Source of the DNA: Bradyrhizobium daqingense
Lineage (GTDB): Bacteria > Pseudomonadota > Alphaproteobacteria > Rhizobiales > Xanthobacteraceae
Length of the DNA: 64,000 nt
Assembly (NCBI RefSeq): GCF_021044685.1
Contig: NZ_CP088014.1
Coordinates: forward strand, 2,962,001-3,026,000
Direction: 5' to 3'
A program made the translations under genes and the position numbers. This document shows, in pieces, positions 7,239 through 14,839 of the stretch; within the stretch, counting starts at the first letter, position 1; each line of letters opens with the position of its first letter. Under the pieces are notes generated by a model, which searched no databases, had not been told where the DNA came from, and worked only from the letters and a program-made list of their open reading frames with translations.

Positions 7239-8102
7239 ATGACAGTCAAAGCCCTCATCGCCTCTTTCACCCAGCAGGAAGACCTCAACTTCCTGTTGAC
7301 CAACCGTATCCCCCGCGCCGCCCTGACCCGCTTCATGGGCTGGTTCTCCAAGATCGAGAATCCCATCGTCCGGGATTTCTCGATCGCGCTGTGGAAGCTA
7401 TTCTCCGACCTCGATCTGTCGGAGGCGCGCAAGACGCATTTCAGCAGTCTGCACGACTGCTTCACCCGGGAGCTGAAGCCGGGCCTGCGCCCCTTTGATC
7501 CCGACCCCGCCATTGTGGCCAGCCCGTCCGACGGCATTGTCGGAGCTCACGGCAAGATCGCCGACACCGAGCTGTTTCAGGTCAAGGGCGCGCCGTACTC
7601 GCTGCTCGATCTGCTCGGCGATTCGGCTCTGGTCGATCAGCACCGCAACGGATCCTTCGTCACGTTGCGGCTGACCTCGAGCATGTATCATCGCTTCCAT
7701 GCACCCTATGACGCGCATATCGAACGCGTGACGCTGATCCATGGCGACGTCTGGAACGTCAACCCGATCGCGCTGAAGCGCGTCGAGCGTCTGTTCTGCA
7801 AGAACGAGCGCGCGGTGATCCGCACGCATCTGGCGACCGGCGAGCCCGTGACGCTCGTGCCGGTTGCCGCCATCCTGGTCGCGAGCATCCGGTTGCACTT
7901 CCTCGACATGGTGCTGAACGAGCAAACACGCGGCCCGGTCAATTTTCCCTGCGACGTCAACGTGACCAAGGGGGAAGAGCTCGGCTGGTTCGAGCACGGC
8001 TCGACCATCATCATCCTGGCGCCTGGCGATTTCACCTTCTGCGACGGCATCGCCGAGGGCACGCGCATTCGCGCAGGTCAAGCGCTGTTGAAGCGAAACT
8101 AG
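7239..8102 (+). CDS. psd: phosphatidylserine decarboxylase family protein (pyruvoyl enzyme)
   Basis: This 287-aa protein has the Psd layout. ASPSDGIVGAHGKI lies at 94-107 with D98, and MYHRFHAPYDAHI at 149-161 with the conserved His residues. The self-cleavage site is EHGST at 252-256, where G254-S255 would be split to give the pyruvoyl group; the usual LGST is changed to HGST. Psd converts phosphatidylserine to phosphatidylethanolamine at the inner membrane. Rhizobia normally also have a shorter Psd next to pssA, so this may be a second decarboxylase with another substrate. The divergent aminotransferase supports that view. The gene symbol is by family. Confidence 0.85.
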   Translation: MTVKALIASFTQQEDLNFLLTNRIPRAALTRFMGWFSKIENPIVRDFSIALWKLFSDLDLSEARKTHFSSLHDCFTRELKPGLRPFDPDPAIVASPSDGIVGAHGKIADTELFQVKGAPYSLLDLLGDSALVDQHRNGSFVTLRLTSSMYHRFHAPYDAHIERVTLIHGDVWNVNPIALKRVERLFCKNERAVIRTHLATGEPVTLVPVAAILVASIRLHFLDMVLNEQTRGPVNFPCDVNVTKGEELGWFEHGSTIIILAPGDFTFCDGIAEGTRIRAGQALLKRN

Positions 8103-8168
8103 CCTTCAATCCGCCGCGTCCGCCGCCTATATCCTCGGCGGGGGCGATTCTACGACGACGGGTTTGAG

Positions 8169-8732
8169 ATGGCGCGGGCGCCGGTGATGGCGGCGGGTGG
8201 TATCGTACTGCGGCGTGGTTCGACGCCGCTGATCGCAGTGGTGCGCCAGCGCAAGCGCAACGAATGGGTCTTGCCCAAGGGCAAGCTCGACGACGGCGAG
8301 ACGCCGAAGGAGGCCGCGCATCGCGAGGTGCTGGAAGAGACCGGCCACGACGTCGCCATCCACGAATTCCTGGGCACGCTGGTCTACCAGTCCGGCGGGC
8401 GCAGCAAGGTCGTGCATTTCTGGCGCATGGAGGCCGATGGCGGTCCGGTCCGCAAGCTGATGAACGACATCAAGGCGGTGGATTGGCTGACGCTCGACGA
8501 CGCCATCGCGCGCCTGTCGCGCGAGTACGAGCGCGCGTTCCTCACACAAATTGGCCCGATCGCGCTCGCGGCGGCCGGGCTGGTGCCGGCGGCCGCACCC
8601 GAGCCGACGCCGGCGTCCGATGACTTCGATGCGGCCTTGCAGACCCTGACGCCGGCGGAGGCCGCCTCGGTCGACGAATTGCGGCACGGCCTGTTGCAGA
8701 AGGTGCGGGCCTGGCTGCGCGGCGAGGCGTGA
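8169..8732 (+). CDS. Nudix hydrolase
   Basis: This 187-aa protein has a complete Nudix box from G38 (GKLDDGETPKEAAHREVLEE, then TGHD) with REVLEETG at 52-59, which binds the catalytic metal. The fold runs to about residue 135. A tail of about 50 residues (Ala/Pro-rich, then a short helix VDELRHGLLQKVRAWLRG) is extra. Such enzymes hydrolyse nucleoside diphosphates linked to other groups, including diadenosine polyphosphates and oxidised nucleotides. The substrate cannot be told from sequence. It follows the psd-like gene after 66 bases in the same direction. Confidence 0.9.
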   Translation: MARAPVMAAGGIVLRRGSTPLIAVVRQRKRNEWVLPKGKLDDGETPKEAAHREVLEETGHDVAIHEFLGTLVYQSGGRSKVVHFWRMEADGGPVRKLMNDIKAVDWLTLDDAIARLSREYERAFLTQIGPIALAAAGLVPAAAPEPTPASDDFDAALQTLTPAEAASVDELRHGLLQKVRAWLRGEA

Positions 8733-8813
8733 GGTCTCTCCACGCGTCATTTCGCGCAGCGAAGCAATTCAGAGTCCCTTGCGGAAACATCGCCGCCTTG
8801 TTTTTGCGACACC

Positions 8814-8850
8814 AAGAACGTGGATGCCCGGGACAAGCCCGGGCATGACG
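8814..8850. repeat. palindromic intergenic repeat, family R2, half copy
   Basis: ACGTGGATGCCCGGG and CCCGGGCATGACG flank ACAAG, the same half as the right arm of the copies at 5433 and 26377. It forms a strong hairpin between the convergent Nudix and DUF2147 genes and could help end transcription. Confidence 0.75.
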
Positions 8851-8874
8851 AAGAAGAGGATAGCGACTACGGCA

Positions 8875-9621
8875 TCAGCTCACGCGCTTCCAGGTCTGGC
8901 CGCCGCAGAACATGCCGCCGAAGGCGCAGCCCTGCACGCGCATCGTATTCGGGCCCTTCATTGCGATGGTCGAGTCGTAATTGCGGCCGGAATTGGGATC
9001 GCGAATGCGGCCGCTCCATTTCGAGCCCTCGGGCTTCATGTTGATCAGGATGCGCTCGTTGGTCTTCTCGGCGTAACCGCAGAGATTGGCGCCGCACTGT
9101 TCGACGCGGACATTGCCCTTGTTCTCTTCGGTCGCCCACACGCCGATCGGCGAGTTCGCGGCCGCCACGGGCGCGGCAGCAACCGGAGCCGCGGCGGGAG
9201 CAGCAGCGACGGGAGCAGGCGCGGCGACGGGAGCGGGCGCGGCGACAGGTGCGGGCTGCGTGTTGTCGACGCTGGCGGACGGGGCGGGAGCCGTCGCGAT
9301 CGCCTGCACCGGCGCCTGCGGCGCAGGCTGCTGCTGCACCGGAGCGGGTGCGGGCTGCGCATTGGTCGCCGGAGCCGGCGCGGGCTCGACGTCATCGTCC
9401 TTGGAGCCGCTGAGGCCCTTGAGGTTGATGTTGTTCAGCTTGATCGGCTTGTCCGAGAGGCCCGGCGCGACGATGGTCACGCAATTGAGCGAGGCGCAAT
9501 TGCGCGGCGTCTCGATGCGGATGTGCTGGCCTTCGATCTGGAACGAGATCGTGTTGCCGGCGTGTGCGGCAGCCGTGGATGCGAGGAAGAGCGCAGTGGC
9601 GGCGATGGTGAGCTTGCTCAT
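8875..9621 (-). CDS. exported DUF2147 protein with Pro/Ala-rich linker
   Basis: This 248-aa protein starts with a signal peptide (1-21, ending TAAAHA-G). A short N-terminal domain with two Cys (RNCASLNCVTI) leads to a linker of about 75 residues made of Pro, Ala, Gln and Val repeats (for example PAPVAAPAPVAAP). The C-terminal domain (about 158-248) has GVWATEENKGNVRVEQCGAN and four further Cys, matching DUF2147. That domain occurs in periplasmic or secreted proteins of unknown role. A paralogue with the same layout is transcribed away from it at 9815. The start is supported by GGAGGTTGTC upstream. Confidence 0.82.
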   Translation of the reverse strand: MSKLTIAATALFLASTAAAHAGNTISFQIEGQHIRIETPRNCASLNCVTIVAPGLSDKPIKLNNINLKGLSGSKDDDVEPAPAPATNAQPAPAPVQQQPAPQAPVQAIATAPAPSASVDNTQPAPVAAPAPVAAPAPVAAAPAAAPVAAAPVAAANSPIGVWATEENKGNVRVEQCGANLCGYAEKTNERILINMKPEGSKWSGRIRDPNSGRNYDSTIAMKGPNTMRVQGCAFGGMFCGGQTWKRVS

Positions 9622-9814
9622 GACAACCTCCGAAAATGGCGCGGTCCCGATCTGGACTGAAGTCGCCGGTGGATGAAGCGTGGTTCGACCCTACGCCTGG
9701 GACGTCCGGTCTTCTGTGACTGGCGTCACAAGGGCTTGCAGCCGTCTGCGTGAGCCGGCGCACATTCGGCTGGCCCTCATGGCTAACGTCGCCGCGACAG
9801 AGAGGGAGAGGTCG

Positions 9815-10660
9815 ATGAAGCGGCTTGCTGCGAGTTCGCTTGGCGCATTGATCGCCATAATGGCGATCGCGCCCGCAGCCGAGGCCGGTTCCTATTCCTT
9901 CTCGATCCGCGGCCACCGCTTCCATGTCGAAGCCCCGCGCCATTGCCGGTCCGCTTCCTGTGTTTCGATTTCCGGCCGCAGCCTTCGGGCGTCGGGGAAC
10001 GTCAGCACGGCACCAGCCGCGCAGCCGGCGCCCGCGCCGGCTGTCCAGCCGCCGCAGCCGATTTGCGCCGAGCCGGTCCGGCCGCCGCAGGCGATCATGG
10101 CCGTGCCGCCACCGGCGCCTCCCGTTCTGGCCGCAACGAATTCGCAGCCCGTCGTGCCCTCGCCGGCGGCGAAATTGGAGCCGCCGAGACTTGAGACGCC
10201 GAGCGCCAACCCGCCGCGGATCGAACTGGAGCGCATCGAGCAACCACTCATCGCGCCGAAGCCCGAGATCGCGCAGACCGCAGCGCTTGCACAGGCCAAC
10301 GATGATGAGCGCTATACGCCGCTGGGCGAATGGGAGAGCTCTGGCGCCAAGGGCACTGTTCGCATCGAGCGTTGCGGACCGGCGCTGTGCGGTTTTGCGC
10401 TCACGGAAGCATCGAGCAAGGGCGAGAGCGTGCTCGTCAACATGAAGCCGAGGAAGCGCGACGTCTGGATCGGCAGCATCTACAGCCGCTCCAGCGGCAA
10501 TACCTATTATGCGACGATGACGCTGAAGAGCTCGGGCAAGCTGCACGTCGAAGCCTGCGCGCTCGGCCGCTTCTGGTGCTCCGGCAACGATTGGACGCGA
10601 GTCGAGGCGCCGCGAGGGCAGATGATCACGACCTCGCGGCAATGGAGCGCGCGGTCGTAG
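9815..10660 (+). CDS. exported DUF2147 protein, paralogue of the divergent neighbour
   Basis: This 281-aa protein starts MKRLAASSLGALIAIMAIA, a signal peptide ending near AEAG. The start at 9815 is chosen over an upstream in-frame one because GAGAGGGAGAGG lies just before it. It repeats its neighbour's plan: a short N-terminal domain with HCRSASCVSI, a Pro-rich linker, and a DUF2147 domain (about 180-281) with GEWESSGAKGTVRIERCGPA and CALGRFWCSGNDW. The two genes are divergent with 193 bases between, so they probably arose by inverted duplication. Function unknown. Confidence 0.82.
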   Translation: MKRLAASSLGALIAIMAIAPAAEAGSYSFSIRGHRFHVEAPRHCRSASCVSISGRSLRASGNVSTAPAAQPAPAPAVQPPQPICAEPVRPPQAIMAVPPPAPPVLAATNSQPVVPSPAAKLEPPRLETPSANPPRIELERIEQPLIAPKPEIAQTAALAQANDDERYTPLGEWESSGAKGTVRIERCGPALCGFALTEASSKGESVLVNMKPRKRDVWIGSIYSRSSGNTYYATMTLKSSGKLHVEACALGRFWCSGNDWTRVEAPRGQMITTSRQWSARS

Positions 10661-10715
10661 CTCTTCGCGATATGCCGCGCATTGAAGGGAAGGAGAGCCA
10701 GCACTCGATGGATCG

Positions 10716-10799
10716 CTAGACCATGCCGAGCACGATGGCGCCGACAAAGGCCATGGCGAGGTAGGCGGTGATGACGCTCAGTCTGCCGGCGAACGTCAT
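10716..10799 (-). CDS. 27-aa single-span membrane peptide
   Basis: The peptide is MTFAGRLSVITAYLAMAFVG plus AIVLGMV: a short basic start and one hydrophobic helix. On the minus strand GGGAGCGATCTC precedes the ATG, a good ribosome-binding site at normal distance. It sits in an otherwise gene-free stretch of 327 bases. Peptides of this shape are common in alphaproteobacterial genomes and often escape annotation. Coding is inferred from the site and the helix only. Confidence 0.5.
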   Translation of the reverse strand: MTFAGRLSVITAYLAMAFVGAIVLGMV

Positions 10800-10987
10800 G
10801 AGATCGCTCCCGCTGTCGCGCTGCCTTGCGCGAGCTTTATGGTTAACAGAAAGTCTCCTGCCGAAAAAGACAGGCTTGCTGTCGCTCGATCTTGGCCGCG
10901 TTTCGGCGCGCAAGGGCCGGCATGGTTAAGGAAAGCTGAAACCGACACGTTGAAGAGTCTTTAAGTAAATTCACCGAACGTGCGTTC

Positions 10988-12202
10988 ATGACGCGCGGAG
11001 TTCGTTTGTATCTCGTCGGCTCCATCGTCCTTGTTTCGCTAGCGGGTTGCGGACGCGGCTTCTTCCAGGCCGAACGTGAACCATGGCGGGCCGAGGCGGA
11101 GGCCGCGTGCCTGAAATCGGGGGCGGTCAAGGAGAGCGCGGACATCGTCCGCATCGACCCGATTTCCGGCCCTGGCCAATGCGGCGCCGAATATCCACTC
11201 AAGGTCGCAGCCATCGGCGAAGCCTCGAGCACCTATGGCTTTGCCGACGAGCAATTGCGTCCGCCCGGCAGCATCGGCAACCAGCCGCGCTGGCCGGTGA
11301 CGCAGCCGCGATCGAACTATCCGCAGAACCGGGACTATCCGGCCTCCTCCTATCCGCCCCAGTCGAATTATCCCGGAAGCGCGGTACGCCAGCCGTCCGG
11401 CTATGGGTCCTCGACCGGACCGATGTCGCTGAACGCGCCCGGTGTCGCGCCGCAGGAAGACGAGATCGATCTGCCGCCCGAGGGCACCGATGCCGCGGGA
11501 GCCTCGCGCTACATGAATGCGCCGAGCTATCCGGCGCGGCCGGCAGGTCCCGCGCCTTACTCGCAGGCGCCCGCGCAACACCCGGTGCCGCGTCTTGGCC
11601 CCGCGCAGGGCAATGCCGTCGCCGCCGTCGGTCCGGTCGCGATCAAGCCCACCGCGACGCTCGCCTGCCCGATCGTGTCCGAGCTCGACCGCTGGCTCGC
11701 CGATACCGTGCAGCCCTCGGCCATGCGGTGGTTCGGCGTCCGCGTCGCCGAGATCAAGCAGATCTCGGCCTATTCCTGCCGCGGCATGAACGGCAACTCG
11801 CGCTCCCACATTTCCGAGCACGCCTTCGGCAATGCTCTCGACATCTCCGCCTTCGTGCTCGCCGACGGCCGCCGCGTCACCGTGAAGGACGGCTGGCGCG
11901 GCATGCCGGAAGAGCAGGGATTTTTGCGCGACGTGCAGGCGGGGGCCTGCGCGCATTTCACGACCGTGCTCGCGCCGGGCTCAAACGTCTTTCACTACGA
12001 TCACATCCATGTCGATCTGATGCGCCGCGCCAGCCGCCGCCTGATCTGCCAGCCGGCCGCGGTGTCCGGCGACCAGGTCGCGGCGCGGGCGCAATCGCGC
12101 AGCCCTTACGCCAATGCGCGGGATCCCTCCGTCACCGGCTCGCTCGGCGCGCGCAAGAGCACCTCGCGCAAGCGCGAGGAGGACGACTACATCGACGAAT
12201 AG
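10988..12202 (+). CDS. extensin-like domain lipoprotein
   Basis: This 404-aa protein has a lipoprotein signal: VSLAGCG, lipid attachment at the Cys near residue 20. A middle region (about 85-215) is rich in Pro, Tyr, Ser and Gln (for example NYPQNRDYPASSYPPQSNYP) and is probably extended. The C-terminal extensin-like domain (about 228-355) has CRGMNGNSRSHISEHAFGNA and HYDHIHVDLMRR. Those motifs put His and Asp where metal-dependent peptidoglycan peptidases of the LAS type have them. It is therefore likely an envelope protein that acts on or binds the cell wall. The enzymatic role is inference. Confidence 0.85.
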   Translation: MTRGVRLYLVGSIVLVSLAGCGRGFFQAEREPWRAEAEAACLKSGAVKESADIVRIDPISGPGQCGAEYPLKVAAIGEASSTYGFADEQLRPPGSIGNQPRWPVTQPRSNYPQNRDYPASSYPPQSNYPGSAVRQPSGYGSSTGPMSLNAPGVAPQEDEIDLPPEGTDAAGASRYMNAPSYPARPAGPAPYSQAPAQHPVPRLGPAQGNAVAAVGPVAIKPTATLACPIVSELDRWLADTVQPSAMRWFGVRVAEIKQISAYSCRGMNGNSRSHISEHAFGNALDISAFVLADGRRVTVKDGWRGMPEEQGFLRDVQAGACAHFTTVLAPGSNVFHYDHIHVDLMRRASRRLICQPAAVSGDQVAARAQSRSPYANARDPSVTGSLGARKSTSRKREEDDYIDE

Positions 12203-12216
12203 GCGGCCGCTTCCTG

Positions 12217-12290
12217 GTAGCTCGGATGAGCGCAGTGACATCCGGCACAGTCCCCGCATATCGCTACGCTCATGCGGGCTACGAGCTACG
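12217..12290. repeat. palindromic intergenic repeat, family R7
   Basis: GTAGCTCGGATGAGCG and its arm GCTCATGCGGGCTACGAGCTAC form an imperfect inverted repeat between convergent genes. Only one copy is seen in this window. Confidence 0.5.
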
Positions 12291-12621
12291 TCCGCCTCGA
12301 CGGCGTGGGGCCCAGCCCCATGCATCGCTGCACCTCGGCCGGGACGTTGTAGGTCCGCATGATATGGCGGCTGTCGCGCAGGCCGGATGCCTCGCGTTGC
12401 ACCACGAACATCCAGAGCGCATGGCCGGCTTCCGCGACCAGCTTGCGCCGCGCCGGCTGCAGCGAGGCCGGCATCTCCGCGTGCGCATGCGCGGCATCGA
12501 ATTCGCGCAGGCGCGTCAGCGTCTGTTCGAGCGCGCGGCCCATGCGTCCAAGCGCCGAGGCTTGTTCCTGGACGATCTCGTAGTGGAGGATATCGACCGG
12601 CGGGCGAAGATCACGAGACAT
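12286..12621 (-). CDS. conserved hypothetical protein, 111 aa (DUF6665-like)
   Basis: The start is the ATG at 12621 (MSRDLRPPVDILHYEIVQEQ); the frame stays open further upstream into the TetR gene but that part is a shadow. The protein is helical and contains EQASALGRMGRALEQTL and ALWMFVVQREASGLRDSRHI, which resembles the pattern I associate with DUF6665 proteins. No signal peptide or membrane segment is seen. It lies 53 bases downstream of the TetR gene in the same direction and may be co-transcribed with it. Function unknown. Confidence 0.7.
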   Translation of the reverse strand: MSRDLRPPVDILHYEIVQEQASALGRMGRALEQTLTRLREFDAAHAHAEMPASLQPARRKLVAEAGHALWMFVVQREASGLRDSRHIMRTYNVPAEVQRCMGLGPTPSRRT

Positions 12622-12674
12622 GGCCGCAATATAGGGCCACGGCCTTGGCCTTCGCAACGCGTGGCTGCTTGCTG

Positions 12675-13310
12675 CTACTTCGCCCGGTAGGCCGCGAGGA
12701 ACATCCGCGTCGCGCTGTCGATCACCTCGGTCATCCGCTCGTCCGACGGCGCAGGCGCGGCCTGGAAGACGAAGGGCAGGAACAGCGAGGCCTTGCACAG
12801 TTCCATAAATTGCGAGGCAGCAAGATCGCAATTGTCGATCTTGAGATCGCCGCGAGCGACATGGACCCTGAGATATTCGGAGAGACGGTTGATGGTCTTG
12901 TCCAGCACCCGCGCATAATAGCGGCGGCCGACATCGGGCATGCGCTCGGCGATCGCCATCACGGTGCGGATCGCCGATCCGCCACCGGGGCGGCAGAGCA
13001 GATGGATGTAGGCGCGGCCGAACTCCTTCAATGTGGTTTCGGCATCGCGCGCGGGATCGAAATTGAACACGACCTGGCCGTGCTGGAGCGCCTCCTCTTC
13101 GAGGATGGCTTCGAACAGCGCGCATTTGTCGGCGAAGTAGACGTAGAGCGTGCCCTTGGAGACCTGCGCCGCGCGCGCGATCTCGCCCATGCTGGCACCG
13201 TCGAAGCCGAGCGCCATGAACACCTTGCGGGCTCCGTCCAGGATCTGGCGGCGCTTGGAACTGTCCTCCTCCGGGACGACGTGCAGATGTTCGTTGGCAG
13301 TTACAACCAT
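12675..13310 (-). CDS. TetR/AcrR-family repressor
   Basis: This 211-aa regulator has the TetR N-terminal helix-turn-helix domain at about 20-66: KRRQILDGARKVFMALGFDG, then ASMGEIARAAQVSKGTLYVYF. The C-terminal ligand and dimer domain resembles the AefR-like type. It is divergent from an HlyD-DHA2 efflux pair. A perfect palindrome in the shared region (13407-13429) is the likely operator. It probably represses the efflux genes until an inducer, perhaps a drug or plant compound, binds. The inducer is unknown. Confidence 0.92.
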   Translation of the reverse strand: MVVTANEHLHVVPEEDSSKRRQILDGARKVFMALGFDGASMGEIARAAQVSKGTLYVYFADKCALFEAILEEEALQHGQVVFNFDPARDAETTLKEFGRAYIHLLCRPGGGSAIRTVMAIAERMPDVGRRYYARVLDKTINRLSEYLRVHVARGDLKIDNCDLAASQFMELCKASLFLPFVFQAAPAPSDERMTEVIDSATRMFLAAYRAK

Positions 13311-13406
13311 TGGTTTAGGGTCTCGGAAGGTTTCTGCGTGGATGTCGAACGCTGAAACGCAAATCTAGGATCGGGCCCGTATGGTGCGACCCGGGCGATT
13401 ATGTAG

Positions 13407-13429
13407 ATTGACCGAACCGTTCGGTCAAT
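13407..13429. promoter_or_regulatory. TetR operator palindrome ahead of the efflux operon
   Basis: Two 11-base half-sites, ATTGACCGAAC and its exact complement, flank a single C. The site is 97 bases from the tetR start and 73 bases from the emrA-like start. Its size and the GACCGAxC-type half-site fit TetR/AcrR operators. Confidence 0.85.
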
Positions 13430-13502
13430 GGTATTTGGAGTAGCGAGGGCAATCGGCCGCAAGGAAGGCCGAGCCCAGTCGCGTGTTTGTGGGGAGGCCT
13501 TT

Positions 13503-14810
13503 ATGGCCCTATCGAGAGACCAGGCTGCACGCGTTCTTCGCCAGGAAACGGTGGAGCAGGCGGGCCGCGATCCTGCGTCCGAGACATCGCCACCCCCTGC
13601 CGAGCAGCTGCGCGCTCACGCGGCCGACGAGACCAAGCTTCGCACCGGCGAGGTGCCGGAGAAGCCTGTGACTGACAAACCGGCCGCACCTGCGCAGGCG
13701 GCGCCCGCGACCGGCGCTCCCAAATCCGGCAAGCGCAAGTTCGTCATGATGGGCCTCGCCCTTGTGCTCGCGATCGCCGCTGCGAGCTATGCCGGTTACT
13801 ACACGCTGGTCGGCCGCTTCTACATCTCCACGGACGATGCCTATGTCCGCGCCAACAACACCATGCTCGGGGCGCGCGTCGCCGGCCACATCTCCGCGGT
13901 CCTCGTCGGCGACAACAGCCCGGTGCGTGCCGGCGATGTCGTCCTCCGCATCGACGACGGCGACTACAAGATCGCGGTCGATTCCGCCACGACCCGGATC
14001 GCGACCCAGCAGGCCACGATCGATCGCATCGGCCGCCAGGTCGCTGCGCTCGACAGCCAGGTCGCGCAGGCCAGGGCGCAGCTCGTCTCGGCTGAAGCTG
14101 GCCTCAAGCGCGCCGATCTCGACTACGAGCGTCAGCAGGCGCTGAGCAACAAGGGCTTTGCCTCGCGCGCGGTGTTCGAGAGCTCGGAGGCCGGACGCGA
14201 TCAGGGCGCAGCCGCGGTCAAGGCCGCGCAGGCCGCCTACGATGTCGCCATCAGCAATGTCGACGTCGCCAAGGCGCAGCAGGCCGAAGCGCAGGCGCAG
14301 CTCGCCGAGCTCAAGACCACGCTCGCCAAGGCCGAGCGCGACCTCGGCTTCACCGCGGTGCGCGCGCCGGTCAACGGCACGTTCTCCAATCGCCTGGTCA
14401 ATACCGGCGACTTCGTCGCGGTCGGCCAGCGCCTCGGCAACATCGTGCCGCTCGACGACGTCTATATCGACGCCAATTTCAAGGAAACGCAGCTCAAGCG
14501 CATCCGTCCCGGCCAGCCGGTGACGATCAAGGTCGATGCCTACGGCATGCGCAAGTTCTCCGGCGTGGTCGACAGCATCGCGGCAGGCGCGGGCTCGGTC
14601 TTCACACTGCTGCCGCCCGACAACGCGACCGGCAATTTCACCAAGATCGTGCAGCGCGTGCCGGTCCGCATCCGCGTGCCGAAGTCCGTCGCCAAGCAGA
14701 ACCTGCTCCGCGCCGGCATGTCGGTCTACGCGACCGTCGACACCAACAAGGGCGCGGCCGACGCCGACAGCGAGGTCGATCTCGACGATCCCGCCGTCCA
14801 TCCGCAGTAG
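13503..14810 (+). CDS. HlyD/EmrA-type membrane fusion protein of an efflux pump
   Basis: This 435-aa protein starts at the ATG after GTGGGGAGGCCTTT, a strong ribosome-binding site. The cytoplasmic N-terminus (about 75 aa) is Pro/Ala/Glu-rich. One membrane helix follows (about 80-103), then the fusion-protein core. FYISTDDAYVRANNTMLGAR is the typical first strand of the barrel-sandwich domain. A coiled-coil hairpin runs about 165-275, and the beta-barrel part has FKETQLKRIRPGQPVTIKVD. It should link the DHA2 transporter downstream to an outer-membrane channel. Regulation by the divergent TetR is likely. Confidence 0.92.
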   Translation: MALSRDQAARVLRQETVEQAGRDPASETSPPPAEQLRAHAADETKLRTGEVPEKPVTDKPAAPAQAAPATGAPKSGKRKFVMMGLALVLAIAAASYAGYYTLVGRFYISTDDAYVRANNTMLGARVAGHISAVLVGDNSPVRAGDVVLRIDDGDYKIAVDSATTRIATQQATIDRIGRQVAALDSQVAQARAQLVSAEAGLKRADLDYERQQALSNKGFASRAVFESSEAGRDQGAAAVKAAQAAYDVAISNVDVAKAQQAEAQAQLAELKTTLAKAERDLGFTAVRAPVNGTFSNRLVNTGDFVAVGQRLGNIVPLDDVYIDANFKETQLKRIRPGQPVTIKVDAYGMRKFSGVVDSIAAGAGSVFTLLPPDNATGNFTKIVQRVPVRIRVPKSVAKQNLLRAGMSVYATVDTNKGAADADSEVDLDDPAVHPQ

Positions 14811-14839
14811 CGCCAACCCGAGCACTGCGAGGTCGGACG

